This document shows positions 49,746-58,491 of a stretch of 59,348 bases of DNA, one piece after another. The stretch spans positions 1 to 59,348 of the forward strand of contig CAINNJ010000016.1 in NCBI GenBank assembly GCA_903851195.1, in the 5' to 3' direction. Within the stretch, counting starts at the first letter, position 1; every line of letters begins with the position of its first letter. The notes beneath the pieces were generated by a model that saw only the letters and a program-made list of their open reading frames with translations, made no database searches and was not told the DNA's origin. Source of the stretch: an uncultured Acidobacteriia bacterium. Lineage in GTDB: Bacteria; Acidobacteriota; Terriglobia; Bryobacterales; Bryobacteraceae. The position numbers were made by a program, and so were the translations under genes.

Positions 49746-52007
49746 ATGAAACTCGCCTGGTTCGTCACATTGCTGTTGAGCGCGCAGCCAGGGCAGTTTA
49801 ACGGGCGGATCACGGACCCGCAGGGCCGGGCCGTCCCGGGGGCTGTGGTGCACCTGCGGGACGCGCAGGCCGAGATCGGGGTCGCCACCTCCGATGCGTC
49901 CGGCGCCTATTCCTTCCGCGGCGTCTCCCCCGGTGTTTACAGCCTTTCCGCCGAGGCCCCCGGCTTCATCGCCGTCTCTCGCGAAATTCATTTTCCCGAT
50001 GTCGACACTACCGCCGACCTGCAGTTCCAGCGAATCTCCGTACGCAACCAGAGCGTGGTGATTGCCGCCAAAGTCCTTGAGCCAGGCGTGGATCTTCGCA
50101 ATGCCGAAGTTTTCAACCGCACCCTGTTCACGCGCGACGATCAGGTGCTGCAGCAATTGAACGCAGGCATCGATGCCGGGCAGCATGAGGGCGGCGGGAA
50201 ATCGCTCGAGATCCGACGTTTCGGATTCAATCTCGATCACGGCGGCGTCAACGGCGGCCTCAAGATCCTTGTCGACGATGTCCAGCAAAATCAGGGCACG
50301 CAGGGCCACGGCCAGGGTTACCTTGGCGCACTGAAGGCGCTCAGCCCCGAACTGATCCAGGAAGTGTCCATGATCAACGGCCCCTTCAGCGCGGAGTACG
50401 GCGATTTCAGCGGCCTGGGCGTGGTGCATATCCGCCAGCGCGAAAGTCTGCCCGATGCCTTCACCGCGCGCCTGCAGGGCGGTAATTTCGATACCGGGCG
50501 CGGCTTCCTGGCGTTCAGTCCGGACGTCACCCGCGTGGATTCCTATCTGGCTTACGAAGGCTCCTACACCGACGGGCCCTTCCGCAGCCCGGGCCGCTAC
50601 CGCCGCGATAACGTCAACGCGAATTACACGCGAACCCTCGGCGCGAATCAGAAGGCCGGCGTGCGCTTTATATTCGGGCGCAATAACTTTTATTCCTCCG
50701 GGCAGATCCCGCTCGATCTGGTGGCCTCCGGTCAACTGGACCGGTTCGGCTATATCGATCCCTCGGATGGCGGCCGCGTGAAACTCGGAACCCTGTCCGG
50801 TTATTACAGCCGCGCGTTCACGAATGGCGACACCTTGCGGGCGGATGGTTTTCTCGGGCGTTCGCTGTTCGATCTGTACTCGAATTTCACTTACTACCTC
50901 AACGATCCGGCGAACGGCGACGCTTTCCAGCAGCACGATTCGCGGCTTCAGCAGGGCGCCAACGCGCAATACATGCATCCGCAGCATTTCGGCGCGGTTC
51001 TGGCGAATTTCACGGCGGGCGCGAACTTCCACGACAACCAGATCAACGTCGGTCTGTACGCCCGCCAGGCCCGCGTGCCGATCGAGGTGACCACCCGTGC
51101 TCACGCGCACGTCACGAACGAAGCGGGTTATGCGCAGGAGAGCCTGAGCCTCTTCAATGGCCGGTTGCTGGCGGGCGCCGGCGTGCGGTTCGATGAGTTC
51201 CGCTACGGCGTTTTGGACCAGGTGTTTCCCGCCCGGAGTGGCGTGCAGTGGGCGGGGCGCTGGCAGGGCAAAGGCAATCTGGCTCTTACGCCGGCCAGGC
51301 GCCTGCCCCTCACGCTGCACGTGAATTACGGGCGGGGGATCAACAGCGTGGATGCGCGCGGCGTGGTGCAGATGCCAGGCCAGCCAAGACTCGCCACCAC
51401 CGACTTTTATCAGGCGGGAACGTCGTCGAACTTCGGGCGTCTGTCGATCAGCACGGACCTGTTTCTGATCGATCATTCGAATGAACAGGTTTATATCCCC
51501 GACGACGGAAGCTTCGAGTTCAAGGGGCCCAGCCGGGCTTACGGCTTCGAGGCAAAGTCGTCCGTGGAACTGACGCAGCACCTCTCGCTGAACGGCGGCA
51601 TCACCAAAATCTCGAATGCGTTCTTCCTCGGCGGGGATCACCGAATCTACGTGGACAGCGCGCCGCATTTTGTGGCGAATGCGGCGCTGACGCTGGCGTC
51701 GTGGAACAGGTGGAGCGGGTCTCTGCGAATGCGCGCGATCAATCACTATCGCCTGGATGGGGAGGATCCGTCGATTGTGGCCTCCGGGCACACGGTCTTC
51801 GATCTGGGCATTGCGCGCCAGATCAATCGCCGCCTTGAGCTGAACCTGAGTTTCGATAACCTGACGAACCGGGATTACTATGAGACGCAGAATTATTTCG
51901 AGTCGCGCGTCACGCCGGACGCGCCCGTGCTGGCGCGGATTCACGGCACTCCAGGTTACCCGTTGAGTGCCGTGGCCGGTATAACGATGCGGTTTGGAGC
52001 GCGCTAA
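49746..52007 (+). CDS. TonB-dependent receptor with carboxypeptidase-like N-terminal domain
   Basis: 753 aa from ATG 49746 (ATG 49734 is an alternative). Signal peptide, then a CarboxypepD_reg-like beta sandwich (FNGRITDPQGRAVPGAVVHL; GAYSFRGVSPGVYSLSAEA), a plug domain (QEVSMINGPFSAEYGDFSGL) and a barrel ending in LSAVAGITMRFGAR. Outer-membrane importer powered by TonB-ExbBD for a large ligand such as an oligosaccharide or siderophore. This domain order is the one expanded in acidobacteria. The sulfatase upstream hints at a sulfated-sugar ligand; inference only. Confidence 0.9.
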   Translation: MKLAWFVTLLLSAQPGQFNGRITDPQGRAVPGAVVHLRDAQAEIGVATSDASGAYSFRGVSPGVYSLSAEAPGFIAVSREIHFPDVDTTADLQFQRISVRNQSVVIAAKVLEPGVDLRNAEVFNRTLFTRDDQVLQQLNAGIDAGQHEGGGKSLEIRRFGFNLDHGGVNGGLKILVDDVQQNQGTQGHGQGYLGALKALSPELIQEVSMINGPFSAEYGDFSGLGVVHIRQRESLPDAFTARLQGGNFDTGRGFLAFSPDVTRVDSYLAYEGSYTDGPFRSPGRYRRDNVNANYTRTLGANQKAGVRFIFGRNNFYSSGQIPLDLVASGQLDRFGYIDPSDGGRVKLGTLSGYYSRAFTNGDTLRADGFLGRSLFDLYSNFTYYLNDPANGDAFQQHDSRLQQGANAQYMHPQHFGAVLANFTAGANFHDNQINVGLYARQARVPIEVTTRAHAHVTNEAGYAQESLSLFNGRLLAGAGVRFDEFRYGVLDQVFPARSGVQWAGRWQGKGNLALTPARRLPLTLHVNYGRGINSVDARGVVQMPGQPRLATTDFYQAGTSSNFGRLSISTDLFLIDHSNEQVYIPDDGSFEFKGPSRAYGFEAKSSVELTQHLSLNGGITKISNAFFLGGDHRIYVDSAPHFVANAALTLASWNRWSGSLRMRAINHYRLDGEDPSIVASGHTVFDLGIARQINRRLELNLSFDNLTNRDYYETQNYFESRVTPDAPVLARIHGTPGYPLSAVAGITMRFGAR

Positions 52008-52015
52008 GAGCGCTC

Positions 52016-53245
52016 TCAAAGATAACTAAGAAGGGGATGCTTGTATCGGCGTTTAATACCGGCAAACCAGCTGCAGAGCGGATACAGCAGAATCACGGCG
52101 CCGGCCCAAACCAAATAAACCACCCCGAGACCATAACCGTATCCCGCCGGCAACGGATGCGCCGACCCCCGAAGCGCGAACGAATCCTGAAACAGCCAGT
52201 CCGCACGCCCATACCGCACCAGGGAGAACACCACCGCCAGACCGTGCAGCAGCGGCAGGTGCAGCAGGTAGTAGAAAAGCGGCACCCGGCCGAACGTCGC
52301 GAGTGGCCTGGTAATGACCTGAGGCAGCCGGTCCGCATAAGCCAGAAAACACAAGGCGGCGCCCAGCGTAGTCAGCAGATACAACAGCGACGGCGGATAT
52401 TTCGTGAAATTCACGAAAGACATCGCCGTGCGCGACAAGTCGGCCTGCACCGACCAGGGTTTCGGTTCACCGTAGAAATTCCCGGCTCTTAGAATCGCGA
52501 ATAAGGCGAGCGAAGAAAGTCCCGTCGCAAGGAAAATCCGGCTTCGCCGCTTCGGTTCCAGCAGCGCGAACTCACCCGCGCCGTAACCGAGCGCCATCAC
52601 CCCCGCCCAGGGAATCAGCGGATAAAGCGAGGCCACTATTGTGTGCGGGAAAGGCGTGAAGAAGCTGAGGTTATGCAGAACCTTCCACGTGGACGTGAAA
52701 CCTCCCAGCCATGCGGCGTGGTCTCCGTCGAACAGGTTGTGGCCCGCAATCAGGATGAGTCCGATCACCGCGATCCGGCGCGGCGGAAAAGCAAACACCA
52801 GCGCCGCCAGAATCACCATGGACGCCCCGATTACCCAGATCACCTGCAGTCTCGTGAAGCCGAAGCCGAAGCTGAAGGCCCAGCCCAGCGGCGAAACCAC
52901 CGCAATCTCCAGCACCATCAGCCAGATTCCTCGCTTGAGTAAATACACCGGCAGATCGCAATGGTCTTTGCTGCCGTTCGCAAGAGACAAAAACGCGCCG
53001 GCCCCGGCCAGCAGCACGAAGATCGGCGCGCAGAAGTGCGTAATCCAGCGCGTCATGAATAGAAGCGGCGTGGTCTGCGTAAGATCCGTCGGATCGAACA
53101 GCGCCGAAGAGAAAAAATCGCGTGTATGGTCAAGCGCCATGATCACCATGACCAGGCCGCGAAGAATATCGATGGAAAGCAGCCGGTGCGTCGACGTGGA
53201 CGCCCGCCCGACCGCGGTGATGGGAAGTGTGGAGGCGGCCATCAC
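52016..53245 (-). CDS. DUF1624/COG3503 multipass membrane protein
   Basis: 409 aa, ~10 membrane helices. RLLSIDILRGLVMVIMALDH, then TRDFFSSALFDPTDLTQTTP and WITHFCAPIFVLLAGAGAFL, is the DUF1624 signature, related to the HGSNAT acetyltransferases. Probably transfers acyl groups to an envelope sugar. Converges with the TonB receptor gene with 8 bases between. Confidence 0.88.
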   Translation of the reverse strand: MMAASTLPITAVGRASTSTHRLLSIDILRGLVMVIMALDHTRDFFSSALFDPTDLTQTTPLLFMTRWITHFCAPIFVLLAGAGAFLSLANGSKDHCDLPVYLLKRGIWLMVLEIAVVSPLGWAFSFGFGFTRLQVIWVIGASMVILAALVFAFPPRRIAVIGLILIAGHNLFDGDHAAWLGGFTSTWKVLHNLSFFTPFPHTIVASLYPLIPWAGVMALGYGAGEFALLEPKRRSRIFLATGLSSLALFAILRAGNFYGEPKPWSVQADLSRTAMSFVNFTKYPPSLLYLLTTLGAALCFLAYADRLPQVITRPLATFGRVPLFYYLLHLPLLHGLAVVFSLVRYGRADWLFQDSFALRGSAHPLPAGYGYGLGVVYLVWAGAVILLYPLCSWFAGIKRRYKHPLLSYL

Positions 53246-53308
53246 CGCCTCCCTTTCACATTGATGGAATGCATTGGAAGGGCTCTTTCCGATTTCCCGT
53301 GCAGCCGT

Positions 53309-53842
53309 TCAGGCCGGCATTTCATCGGCTGAAGGACCAAAGGAGTAGGGAACCGGAACGTCCAGCATCCGCAGGTACACGCCGAGTTGTGCCCGGTGAT
53401 GAATCAGATGGTTGACGGCGATGTTCCGATACGCCGAATATCGCGTCCCGGAGAACATGACATTCCCCTGTCGCGTCGCCTTCCACGGCTCGCCGAACGC
53501 CTCTTCGGTGGTCACCCGTAATTGGGCGACGCTGCTCGCCGCCAGCTTTTCGAACTCACTAAGAACGGCAGCCCCGGTCTGCTCCTTAACAATCTGACGA
53601 GGATCGTTGGGGCCGCCCAGATCGACGCCGGGATAAAGAAGAATCGCGCCCGCGAGTCCCGATACCGTCGCCAGATGGTTGGCGAGATCGATCAGACTCA
53701 TCGATTTCGGATGCGGACGGAAATCGTTATGTCCCTCCGGAACCCGCTCCAGCATGCGGCGCGCTTTATTCAGTTCCGCCTGCAACTCCGGAAGCAGCAG
53801 TTCGGAAAGGGGTGTCGTTTTCACTTCTGTGGTTGTGGTCAT
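53309..53842 (-). CDS. DinB family protein
   Basis: 177 aa four-helix-bundle protein. LPELQAELNKARRMLERVPE, SLIDLANHLATVSGLAGAIL and the metal-binding end NHLIHHRAQLGVYLRML place it in DinB/YfiT-like putative metalloenzymes, some of which are thiol-dependent transferases. Its 5' end overlaps the NmrA gene by 77 bases in a different frame, so expression is coupled. Confidence 0.88.
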   Translation of the reverse strand: MTTTTEVKTTPLSELLLPELQAELNKARRMLERVPEGHNDFRPHPKSMSLIDLANHLATVSGLAGAILLYPGVDLGGPNDPRQIVKEQTGAAVLSEFEKLAASSVAQLRVTTEEAFGEPWKATRQGNVMFSGTRYSAYRNIAVNHLIHHRAQLGVYLRMLDVPVPYSFGPSADEMPA

Positions 53843-54935
53843 GGCTGTTTAGTCTCCTGTCTTGTACTGCATGGGAATGGTGTCCGTCGCCGGCATGTTC
53901 CGATTTCCAGCGCTCGTCCTGCATGGCAAAACGCGGGTTGCCAATTTGCGGCAGCCCCAGTTCGCGCTCATAGCGTTTCGCGTTTAGGCCGGGCGCGAAG
54001 GGCGTCCGGAGAAATTTCGCGGCTTCGCGAATCGTGTTGGCCAGTGATCGTTGCGCCTCCGGCAACGCGGCATAACGCCGTACGGTCGTTTCGAAGTCCT
54101 CGGCGGGCCGGCCGGTTACTTGCAAAACGTCGTTGGTCGGCGCGTTCCACTCGAAAGCGCCCTGGATGTGGTCCTCAATGTAATAACGAAGGCTCGCCAT
54201 GGCGAATTTCGACTCGCCCTGCATGATTCCCGCCTTATAAAGCAGCCACAGCGGCATCGGCACGGGAACGACGTTTCGCCGCAGAACCGCGCGCAGCACC
54301 GCGATCATGTCGTGTGCCGAGAGCAGCTTCGGACCCGTAGGCCGATACCGCTTCCCCGCGTGTCTGACGGGATCCTGCAGCACCGCCACCGCGACTCTCG
54401 CGATATCTTCGTTCGACGGCGGCGCATTGCGGCTGTCCCCGGTCAGCACGGGAAAAATGCCGAGATGCGCCGCGAAGCCGATGACGCGCAGATTGTTGTC
54501 CGCGAACCAGCCCGGGTTCAGGATCGTGTAAGAGACATCGGGAATCGTCGCAAAGAGCCTGTCGGCGAGCCAGGTCTGTCGCGTCATAGGAGACGGATGC
54601 GTGGGACTCGAAAGCCACTGGCTCATGTGAACAATCGATTCCAGCCCCGCATCGCGGGCAGCCACCGCGAACGCCGTCGCCGCCTGGATCATGTGCGGCT
54701 GAATCGGAGGACAGTAATAAACGCGCGCCACTCCCCGCAGGGCTTCGGCCATCTGATCGGGGTCGTACATGTCGGCCACGAAGATTTCCGCTCCCACGCG
54801 ATGGAGCCGCTCACTTCTTGCGTCGCGCCGGTGAACGAGCGCTCTTACCGGCCAGTTCTGTTCGAGTAACTGCGCAACGATGGCGGATCCGGTTTTGCCG
54901 GTTGCGCCGGTGACCAGAATGAGAGGTTTCCGCAT
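53766..54935 (-). CDS. NmrA-like NAD(P)-binding protein
   Basis: 389 aa. Rossmann motif LVTGATGKTGSAIVAQLLE (GxxGxxG, 10-16); DMYDPDQMAEAL, HMSQWLSSPTHPS and NPGWFADNN are typical of the NmrA/HSCARG atypical SDR group, which sense NADP(H) or reduce quinones. The last ~40 residues are His/Arg/Asn-rich (HSHAVQDRRLNSHDHNH) and come from the region shared with dinB, so they may be a tail gained by loss of an earlier stop. The ATG at 54935 fits the family start. Divergent from the TetR gene. Confidence 0.88.
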   Translation of the reverse strand: MRKPLILVTGATGKTGSAIVAQLLEQNWPVRALVHRRDARSERLHRVGAEIFVADMYDPDQMAEALRGVARVYYCPPIQPHMIQAATAFAVAARDAGLESIVHMSQWLSSPTHPSPMTRQTWLADRLFATIPDVSYTILNPGWFADNNLRVIGFAAHLGIFPVLTGDSRNAPPSNEDIARVAVAVLQDPVRHAGKRYRPTGPKLLSAHDMIAVLRAVLRRNVVPVPMPLWLLYKAGIMQGESKFAMASLRYYIEDHIQGAFEWNAPTNDVLQVTGRPAEDFETTVRRYAALPEAQRSLANTIREAAKFLRTPFAPGLNAKRYERELGLPQIGNPRFAMQDERWKSEHAGDGHHSHAVQDRRLNSHDHNHRSENDTPFRTAASGVAGGTE

Positions 54936-54965
54936 GCCGGGCTCCTTTGTGTGTTTAGAGGACGG

Positions 54966-54994
54966 TTGACATCTAATTAGAGTACGCATACACT
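54966..54994 (+). promoter_or_regulatory. sigma-70-type promoter of the TetR gene
   Basis: -35 TTGACA at 54966-54971, exactly 17 bases, -10 TACACT at 54989-54994. Points toward the TetR gene. Confidence 0.7.
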
Positions 54995-55005
54995 CTAAGT
55001 GTCAA
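54966..55005. promoter_or_regulatory. probable TetR operator: nested inverted repeats
   Basis: TTGACA (54966) pairs with TGTCAA (55000-55005); TAGAGT (54978-54983) pairs with ACTCTA (54992-54997); and TCTAATTAGA (54972-54981) is a perfect 10-bp palindrome. All lie over the promoter, so the regulator probably represses itself and the divergent NmrA/DinB pair. Confidence 0.6.
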
Positions 55006-55034
55006 GAGGAATTTTCGGGGGGAGTTCGCGATTT

Positions 55035-55601
55035 ATGCGGGTATCGCAGCAGGAGATGGAAAAGAGCCACCGGAGGATACTCCACGGAGCCGCGCGTCTG
55101 GTGCGCGAACGGGGCATCGAAAACACCAGCGTCAATGACGTGATGGGCGACGCCGGCATGAAAAACGGCGGCTTTTACCGGCATTTCGAAAGTAAAGAAG
55201 CGCTGATCGACGCGTCGCTGCAGGCGGCCTTCGACCAGGTCATTGAATATGTGGAAGCGCATCTGAATAAGCACGGCCCGGAAGGGTTGCTCGCCGGTTA
55301 TCGTTCTTATTACCTCTCACCCGGGCACGTGGAGCACCCCGGCACGGGTTGCCCGGTCGCGGCCCTCGCTGGCGACGTCGGACGGGGGCCGGATTCGCTG
55401 AAGGCGTCGTTTGGCGCCGGGTTGAAGCGCATGGTGGAGACCCTTTCGAAGGCCATGCCCGGCTCCGCGCGGGAGAAAAAGGAGCGCGCCATGCGGGAGT
55501 TCGCTTCGCTGGTCGGCGCGGTGGTGATCGCGCGCGCTTCGGATCCCGAGACGGCGCGGGCCGTGCTTGCCGCCTGCCGCAGAGTTCCGAAGGAGGGGTA
55601 G
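55035..55601 (+). CDS. TetR/AcrR family transcriptional repressor
   Basis: 188 aa. N-terminal helix-turn-helix: SHRRILHGAARLVRERGIEN, then TSVNDVMGDAGMKNGGFYRHFESKEAL. The C-terminal ligand domain has the family's CPVAALAGDVGRGPDSLKASF pattern seen in regulators of redox or alkylating-stress genes. ATG 55035 has GGGGGAG upstream; GTG 54999 would overlap the operator. Likely controls the divergent NmrA-DinB genes. Confidence 0.9.
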   Translation: MRVSQQEMEKSHRRILHGAARLVRERGIENTSVNDVMGDAGMKNGGFYRHFESKEALIDASLQAAFDQVIEYVEAHLNKHGPEGLLAGYRSYYLSPGHVEHPGTGCPVAALAGDVGRGPDSLKASFGAGLKRMVETLSKAMPGSAREKKERAMREFASLVGAVVIARASDPETARAVLAACRRVPKEG

Positions 55602-55801
55602 ATTGCGTCGCGCTGTTGCCGTTTGGGCTTTGGTGCAAACGGAACGCCACGAAGCGCGAACTGTTAACTCTGTGAGCCCTGAGAATTGGATGCGACGCCG
55701 ACTCAGGATCGTCGCGCCGCAGCAGGTGGAGCACCGTGCGCGGGGCGTTTATGGGGCAAGCCCGACCACTTCTCGTCCGACACCGGGGGGCGTTTGAGCG
55801 A

Positions 55802-56050
55802 TCAGCGGTACGCTTCGCGCCGGTTGCGGATATGCAGAACCCGAATCGCGTCAGGGTGCTCATAAACGAAGCGGATTCGCCAGTCTCCGGCGCGCAGCCG
55901 CAAATCTTTCTCGCGGCCTTTCAGCTTCTTCACATCTCCTTGCCCCGTTTGCGCGAACCGCTCGATCGCGTCTTCCACCAGATCGCGGTCACGGTCCTCC
56001 AGCGCTTCCAGTTCCTTCACCGCCGCGGGCCGGAAGTAGACTTTCTTCAC
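55802..56050 (-). CDS. RelE/ParE family toxin
   Basis: 82 aa. KVYFRPAAVKELEALEDRDR, then KKLKGREKDLRLRAGDWRI and RFVYEHPDAIRVLHIRNRREAYR, is a complete RelE/ParE fold with the conserved Arg of LRAGDWRI and the C-terminal RREAY. Such toxins cut mRNA on the ribosome or poison gyrase. Its ATG overlaps the antitoxin stop (ATGA at 56047-56050). Confidence 0.88.
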   Translation of the reverse strand: MKKVYFRPAAVKELEALEDRDRDLVEDAIERFAQTGQGDVKKLKGREKDLRLRAGDWRIRFVYEHPDAIRVLHIRNRREAYR

Positions 56051-56277
56051 CGCCGCGTCCGGCGGAGCCGTTCGAACGGAACGTCAGCCCCGGAACCCGC
56101 CAGTGCCGCCTCTGCGGCATCCCGTTCGCCTTCGCTTTCCGGTTCGTCGTCTTCCCCGGCCAGCAGAATAGCAAGCTCCACCGGATCCACCAGCGCGCGC
56201 AGCAGTTTCCGCGTCGTGCGCACGTCGTTCTCCGGAATGTGATCGACCAGATGGTGCAACTCTTCGCGTGCCGTCAT
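56047..56277 (-). CDS. cognate antitoxin of the RelE/ParE toxin
   Basis: 76 aa. MTAREELHHLVDHIPENDVR, then TTRKLLRALVDPVELAILLA and an acidic tail (EDDEPESEGERDAAEAALAG). The arrangement before RelE/ParE and the short helical N-terminus fit a type II antitoxin. The repressor fold is not clear. Starts 16 bases after the stop of the truncated VapC. Confidence 0.75.
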   Translation of the reverse strand: MTAREELHHLVDHIPENDVRTTRKLLRALVDPVELAILLAGEDDEPESEGERDAAEAALAGSGADVPFERLRRTRR

Positions 56278-56293
56278 AGGCCCTCTGTTCCGA

Positions 56294-56485
56294 TCATAAA
56301 TCCTCTTCCTCGCGCCGGGCGCTGCCCTCGCTCAACAGTTCGATACCAAAGCGCAACTCCGCCAGCGTCACTGCGCCAATGTAAAGCTCATCCAGCGGAT
56401 TGCTGGCTATAAACACCGGCACCTTCGGCTCCGGCCTCAACCGCCGCACTTCCGAGAGGACGTTCGTATCGGGAAGCCACGCCAT
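56294..56485 (-). pseudogene. truncated VapC (PIN-domain) toxin
   Basis: 63 aa. LPDTNVLSEVRRLRPEPKV, then PVFIASNPLDELYIGAVTLA and ELRFGIELLSEGSARR, is the first ~60 residues of a PIN ribonuclease (first catalytic Asp, and Glu in LAELRFG). The remaining ~75 residues with the later acidic residues are absent; another toxin-antitoxin pair begins in their place. Unlikely to be active. ATG overlaps the antitoxin stop. Confidence 0.8.
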
Positions 56486-56733
56486 CAGAGCACGACGTCG
56501 CGGACGGTCGTCGGCAGAACCTTGGGCGGTTCTATCTCGAAATCCCGGTAGGGTGACGCCTGCAAAGCTGCGAGGAGGTCGGCTCCCGTCCGTTTCTCGT
56601 GCAGGGGTTCCTCAATCGGCGGCGACATCTTCAGCGCCTCGAAAAGAGCGTCCTCGACGTCGTGGAATCCACCGCTTTTCATGCGTTGGATGATGAGGGC
56701 TTCCAGTTCCGGTCTGTGAATCTCAATGGTCAT
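56485..56733 (-). CDS. antitoxin of the VapC remnant
   Basis: 82 aa. MTIEIHRPELEALIIQRMKS, GGFHDVEDALFEALK is a ParD-like ribbon-helix-helix N-terminus; the C-terminal KRTGADLLAALQASPYRDF EIEP-like segment is a toxin-wrapping tail common in VapB/ParD proteins next to PIN toxins. Its stop overlaps the vapC start. Confidence 0.8.
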   Translation of the reverse strand: MTIEIHRPELEALIIQRMKSGGFHDVEDALFEALKMSPPIEEPLHEKRTGADLLAALQASPYRDFEIEPPKVLPTTVRDVVL

Positions 56734-56986
56734 CGCCGCGGCCTCCTCCTCTCAGGTTACCGTGATTTCTTCACCGTATACCTCGACGGGAACGCGCTTC
56801 ATGACGCGCACCCGCAACGGGCCGGCATGGGACAACGGCTCCCTTCTGCGAAACATTGGGGCAGGGAAGGAGCTTCACATGGGTGGACCAGGTGGTATGA
56901 AGGGCGGGGGCGCCAAAACCAGGGGCATTCAATTTGCGGTCGCCGAAGCGATTGCGTCCGGATTTCGAGGTGATACTTGGGGTCAG
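56734..56986. other. no gene recognised
   Basis: 253 bp between the VapB-like antitoxin and the Fic gene. A short minus-strand frame ends MKRVPVEVYGEEITVT just before the antitoxin gene and may be a leftover fragment. Nothing else is supportable. Confidence 0.3.
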
Positions 56987-57613
56987 TTATGAGGGGCCAC
57001 TCAATCGGCTCTCTCTGGTGGGCGTCTGCGTATGCAGATTGTCCCTGACGAGCTGCGCCAGTTTCGATGAATCCCCACGAAAAGATTCAATCGAGGCCTC
57101 CAGCATGTTCGGCTGGCTCACGTTTTCCCACGCGATGTAATAGCCGCTTTCCTGCGCCAGATGGCTGATGAATTCACGCTGTGCCCGCCCATTCCCTTCG
57201 CGGAAAGGATGCAGGGCGTTCAACTCTCCGAGGTAATGTCCGGCGCGTTCGCTGAACTGTTCGGGCCCAAGCTCCGCCAGGTAGTTTTCCTCTGCGAGTT
57301 GGGCAAAGATCTGCTGTGCGCCGCTTTCGATGTAACCGTGATGAGAGAACCGGTTCCCGCCTTTGCTTATGTCCGTGGTGCGAAGCTCCCCGGCCCATTC
57401 GTACACATCGCCGAATAGATGCCTGTGGATCGCCCGCAAATGAGCCAGATCGAAATTTCCCTTCAACGGAGCTTTCGACAGTTCGAAAGAGCGGGCCGCT
57501 GCCAGATCCGCTTCAGTCCTTTCGAGGATCGCTTCGTCGGTGATGCCAAGGCGGTTTTTTAATACGCCGGTCGCCGGATCGAGGTAAGGATCATTGCCGG
57601 AGTAACGGGACAT
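56987..57613 (-). CDS. Fic-domain protein (AMP-transferase toxin)
   Basis: 208 aa. Catalytic motif HPFREGNGRAQR at residues 135-146 matches HPFx(D/E)GNGRxxR exactly, so it should be catalytically competent. Other marks: AIHRHLFGDVYEWAGELRT (62-79) and the flap region FSHHGYIE. Class I type: inhibition is supplied by a separate small antitoxin encoded immediately upstream, overlapping by 23 bases. Likely AMPylates a host target such as gyrase/topoisomerase IV, as in VbhT; target is inference. Confidence 0.92.
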   Translation of the reverse strand: MSRYSGNDPYLDPATGVLKNRLGITDEAILERTEADLAAARSFELSKAPLKGNFDLAHLRAIHRHLFGDVYEWAGELRTTDISKGGNRFSHHGYIESGAQQIFAQLAEENYLAELGPEQFSERAGHYLGELNALHPFREGNGRAQREFISHLAQESGYYIAWENVSQPNMLEASIESFRGDSSKLAQLVRDNLHTQTPTRESRLSGPS

Positions 57614-57794
57614 GCGGAATGCGGCTGTGGATGTTCCGGACTACTTCATCCGTGCCGATTTCGCCGCGGGCGGCGCGATGCAGATCGGCCACGGTTGCTT
57701 CCGAGACCGTCAGGCCTTCGAGCTCCTGCTGCGCGATCGCGTGTGCAACGGCCCGCATGTTGCGCTGAATTTCCTGCTCCGTGAGAGTAGTCAT
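57591..57794 (-). CDS. VbhA-like antitoxin of the Fic protein
   Basis: 67 aa. AVAHAIAQQELEGLTVSEAT, then VADLHRAARGEIGTDEVVRNI, matches the VbhA antitoxin pattern. The inhibitory helix normally reads [S/T]xxxE[G/N]; here it is Q22-QEL-E26-G27, so the glutamate that blocks ATP is kept but the Ser/Thr is Gln. ATG start, first gene of the pair. Confidence 0.8.
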   Translation of the reverse strand: MTTLTEQEIQRNMRAVAHAIAQQELEGLTVSEATVADLHRAARGEIGTDEVVRNIHSRIPHVPLLRQ

Positions 57795-57842
57795 TGCCTC
57801 GGCTCCCTGTTTTAAGAATACCGCAGCGCAGGGAAGGACTGG

Positions 57843-58229
57843 TTAACACGCATATCGTGTCTTGCGGGGCCTGCTCTGGGCTTCCCAACGCGCATTCAGG
57901 CATTCAGATTGATGCAGGCCGTCGTGTAATTCCGGGCGCTGGCTCCCTTCATCGCGGCCAGTTCGGCGGGACCGCGACCGCCGAAGCTCGTCAAGCGAGA
58001 TCGTCCGGCCGCGGCGGCGATCCTCCGAAGCCTTCTCGACTGCGGTCAGGATTTCCGCGCTCACGGAGCTCTTCCGGTTCCCGCGCGGTTCCATCAGATA
58101 ATCGGGCGCAATCTCAAGCCGCCCGCCCGGCAGCGTATCGACAAGCTCCATCATGCTCCCATCGACGACGGATTCTATCGCCTGCAAGCACCGCGGGGCA
58201 AATCGCGGGTCGCGCGCCGGGGCACGCAA
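57843..58229 (-). CDS. hypothetical protein, possibly a degenerate antitoxin
   Basis: 128 aa. The middle part (MMELVDTLPGGRLEIAPDYL; SVSAEILTAVEKASEDRRRG; TISLDELRR) resembles small antitoxin-like proteins, but both ends look random and Arg-rich. The true start may be the MMEL pair near 58155. No partner recognised. Could be spurious. Confidence 0.35.
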   Translation of the reverse strand: MRAPARDPRFAPRCLQAIESVVDGSMMELVDTLPGGRLEIAPDYLMEPRGNRKSSVSAEILTAVEKASEDRRRGRTISLDELRRSRSRRTGRDEGSQRPELHDGLHQSECLNARWEAQSRPRKTRYAC

Positions 58230-58491
58230 GGACCGAGTCGCCGGACATAAAGGAGGTTATGCTTGGCTATTTCGGGCCACTCAGCGCCGACGAGAATCGC
58301 CGAGTTCCGGAGTGAAACTCTGAGTTACGAAACCCGTTATGACCGCAACTCTGCTGGTGTTCACTGTTTTGGCGCTCGCCACTGGCCAGCAGACGACTTT
58401 TTGAGCGAGTCCGTGGGTTTTGAGGGGGTCTCCGATGCAGGGAAGAACGCCATAGCGAAGTACGTGACAGATGGTTTAGAAACGAGGTCAA

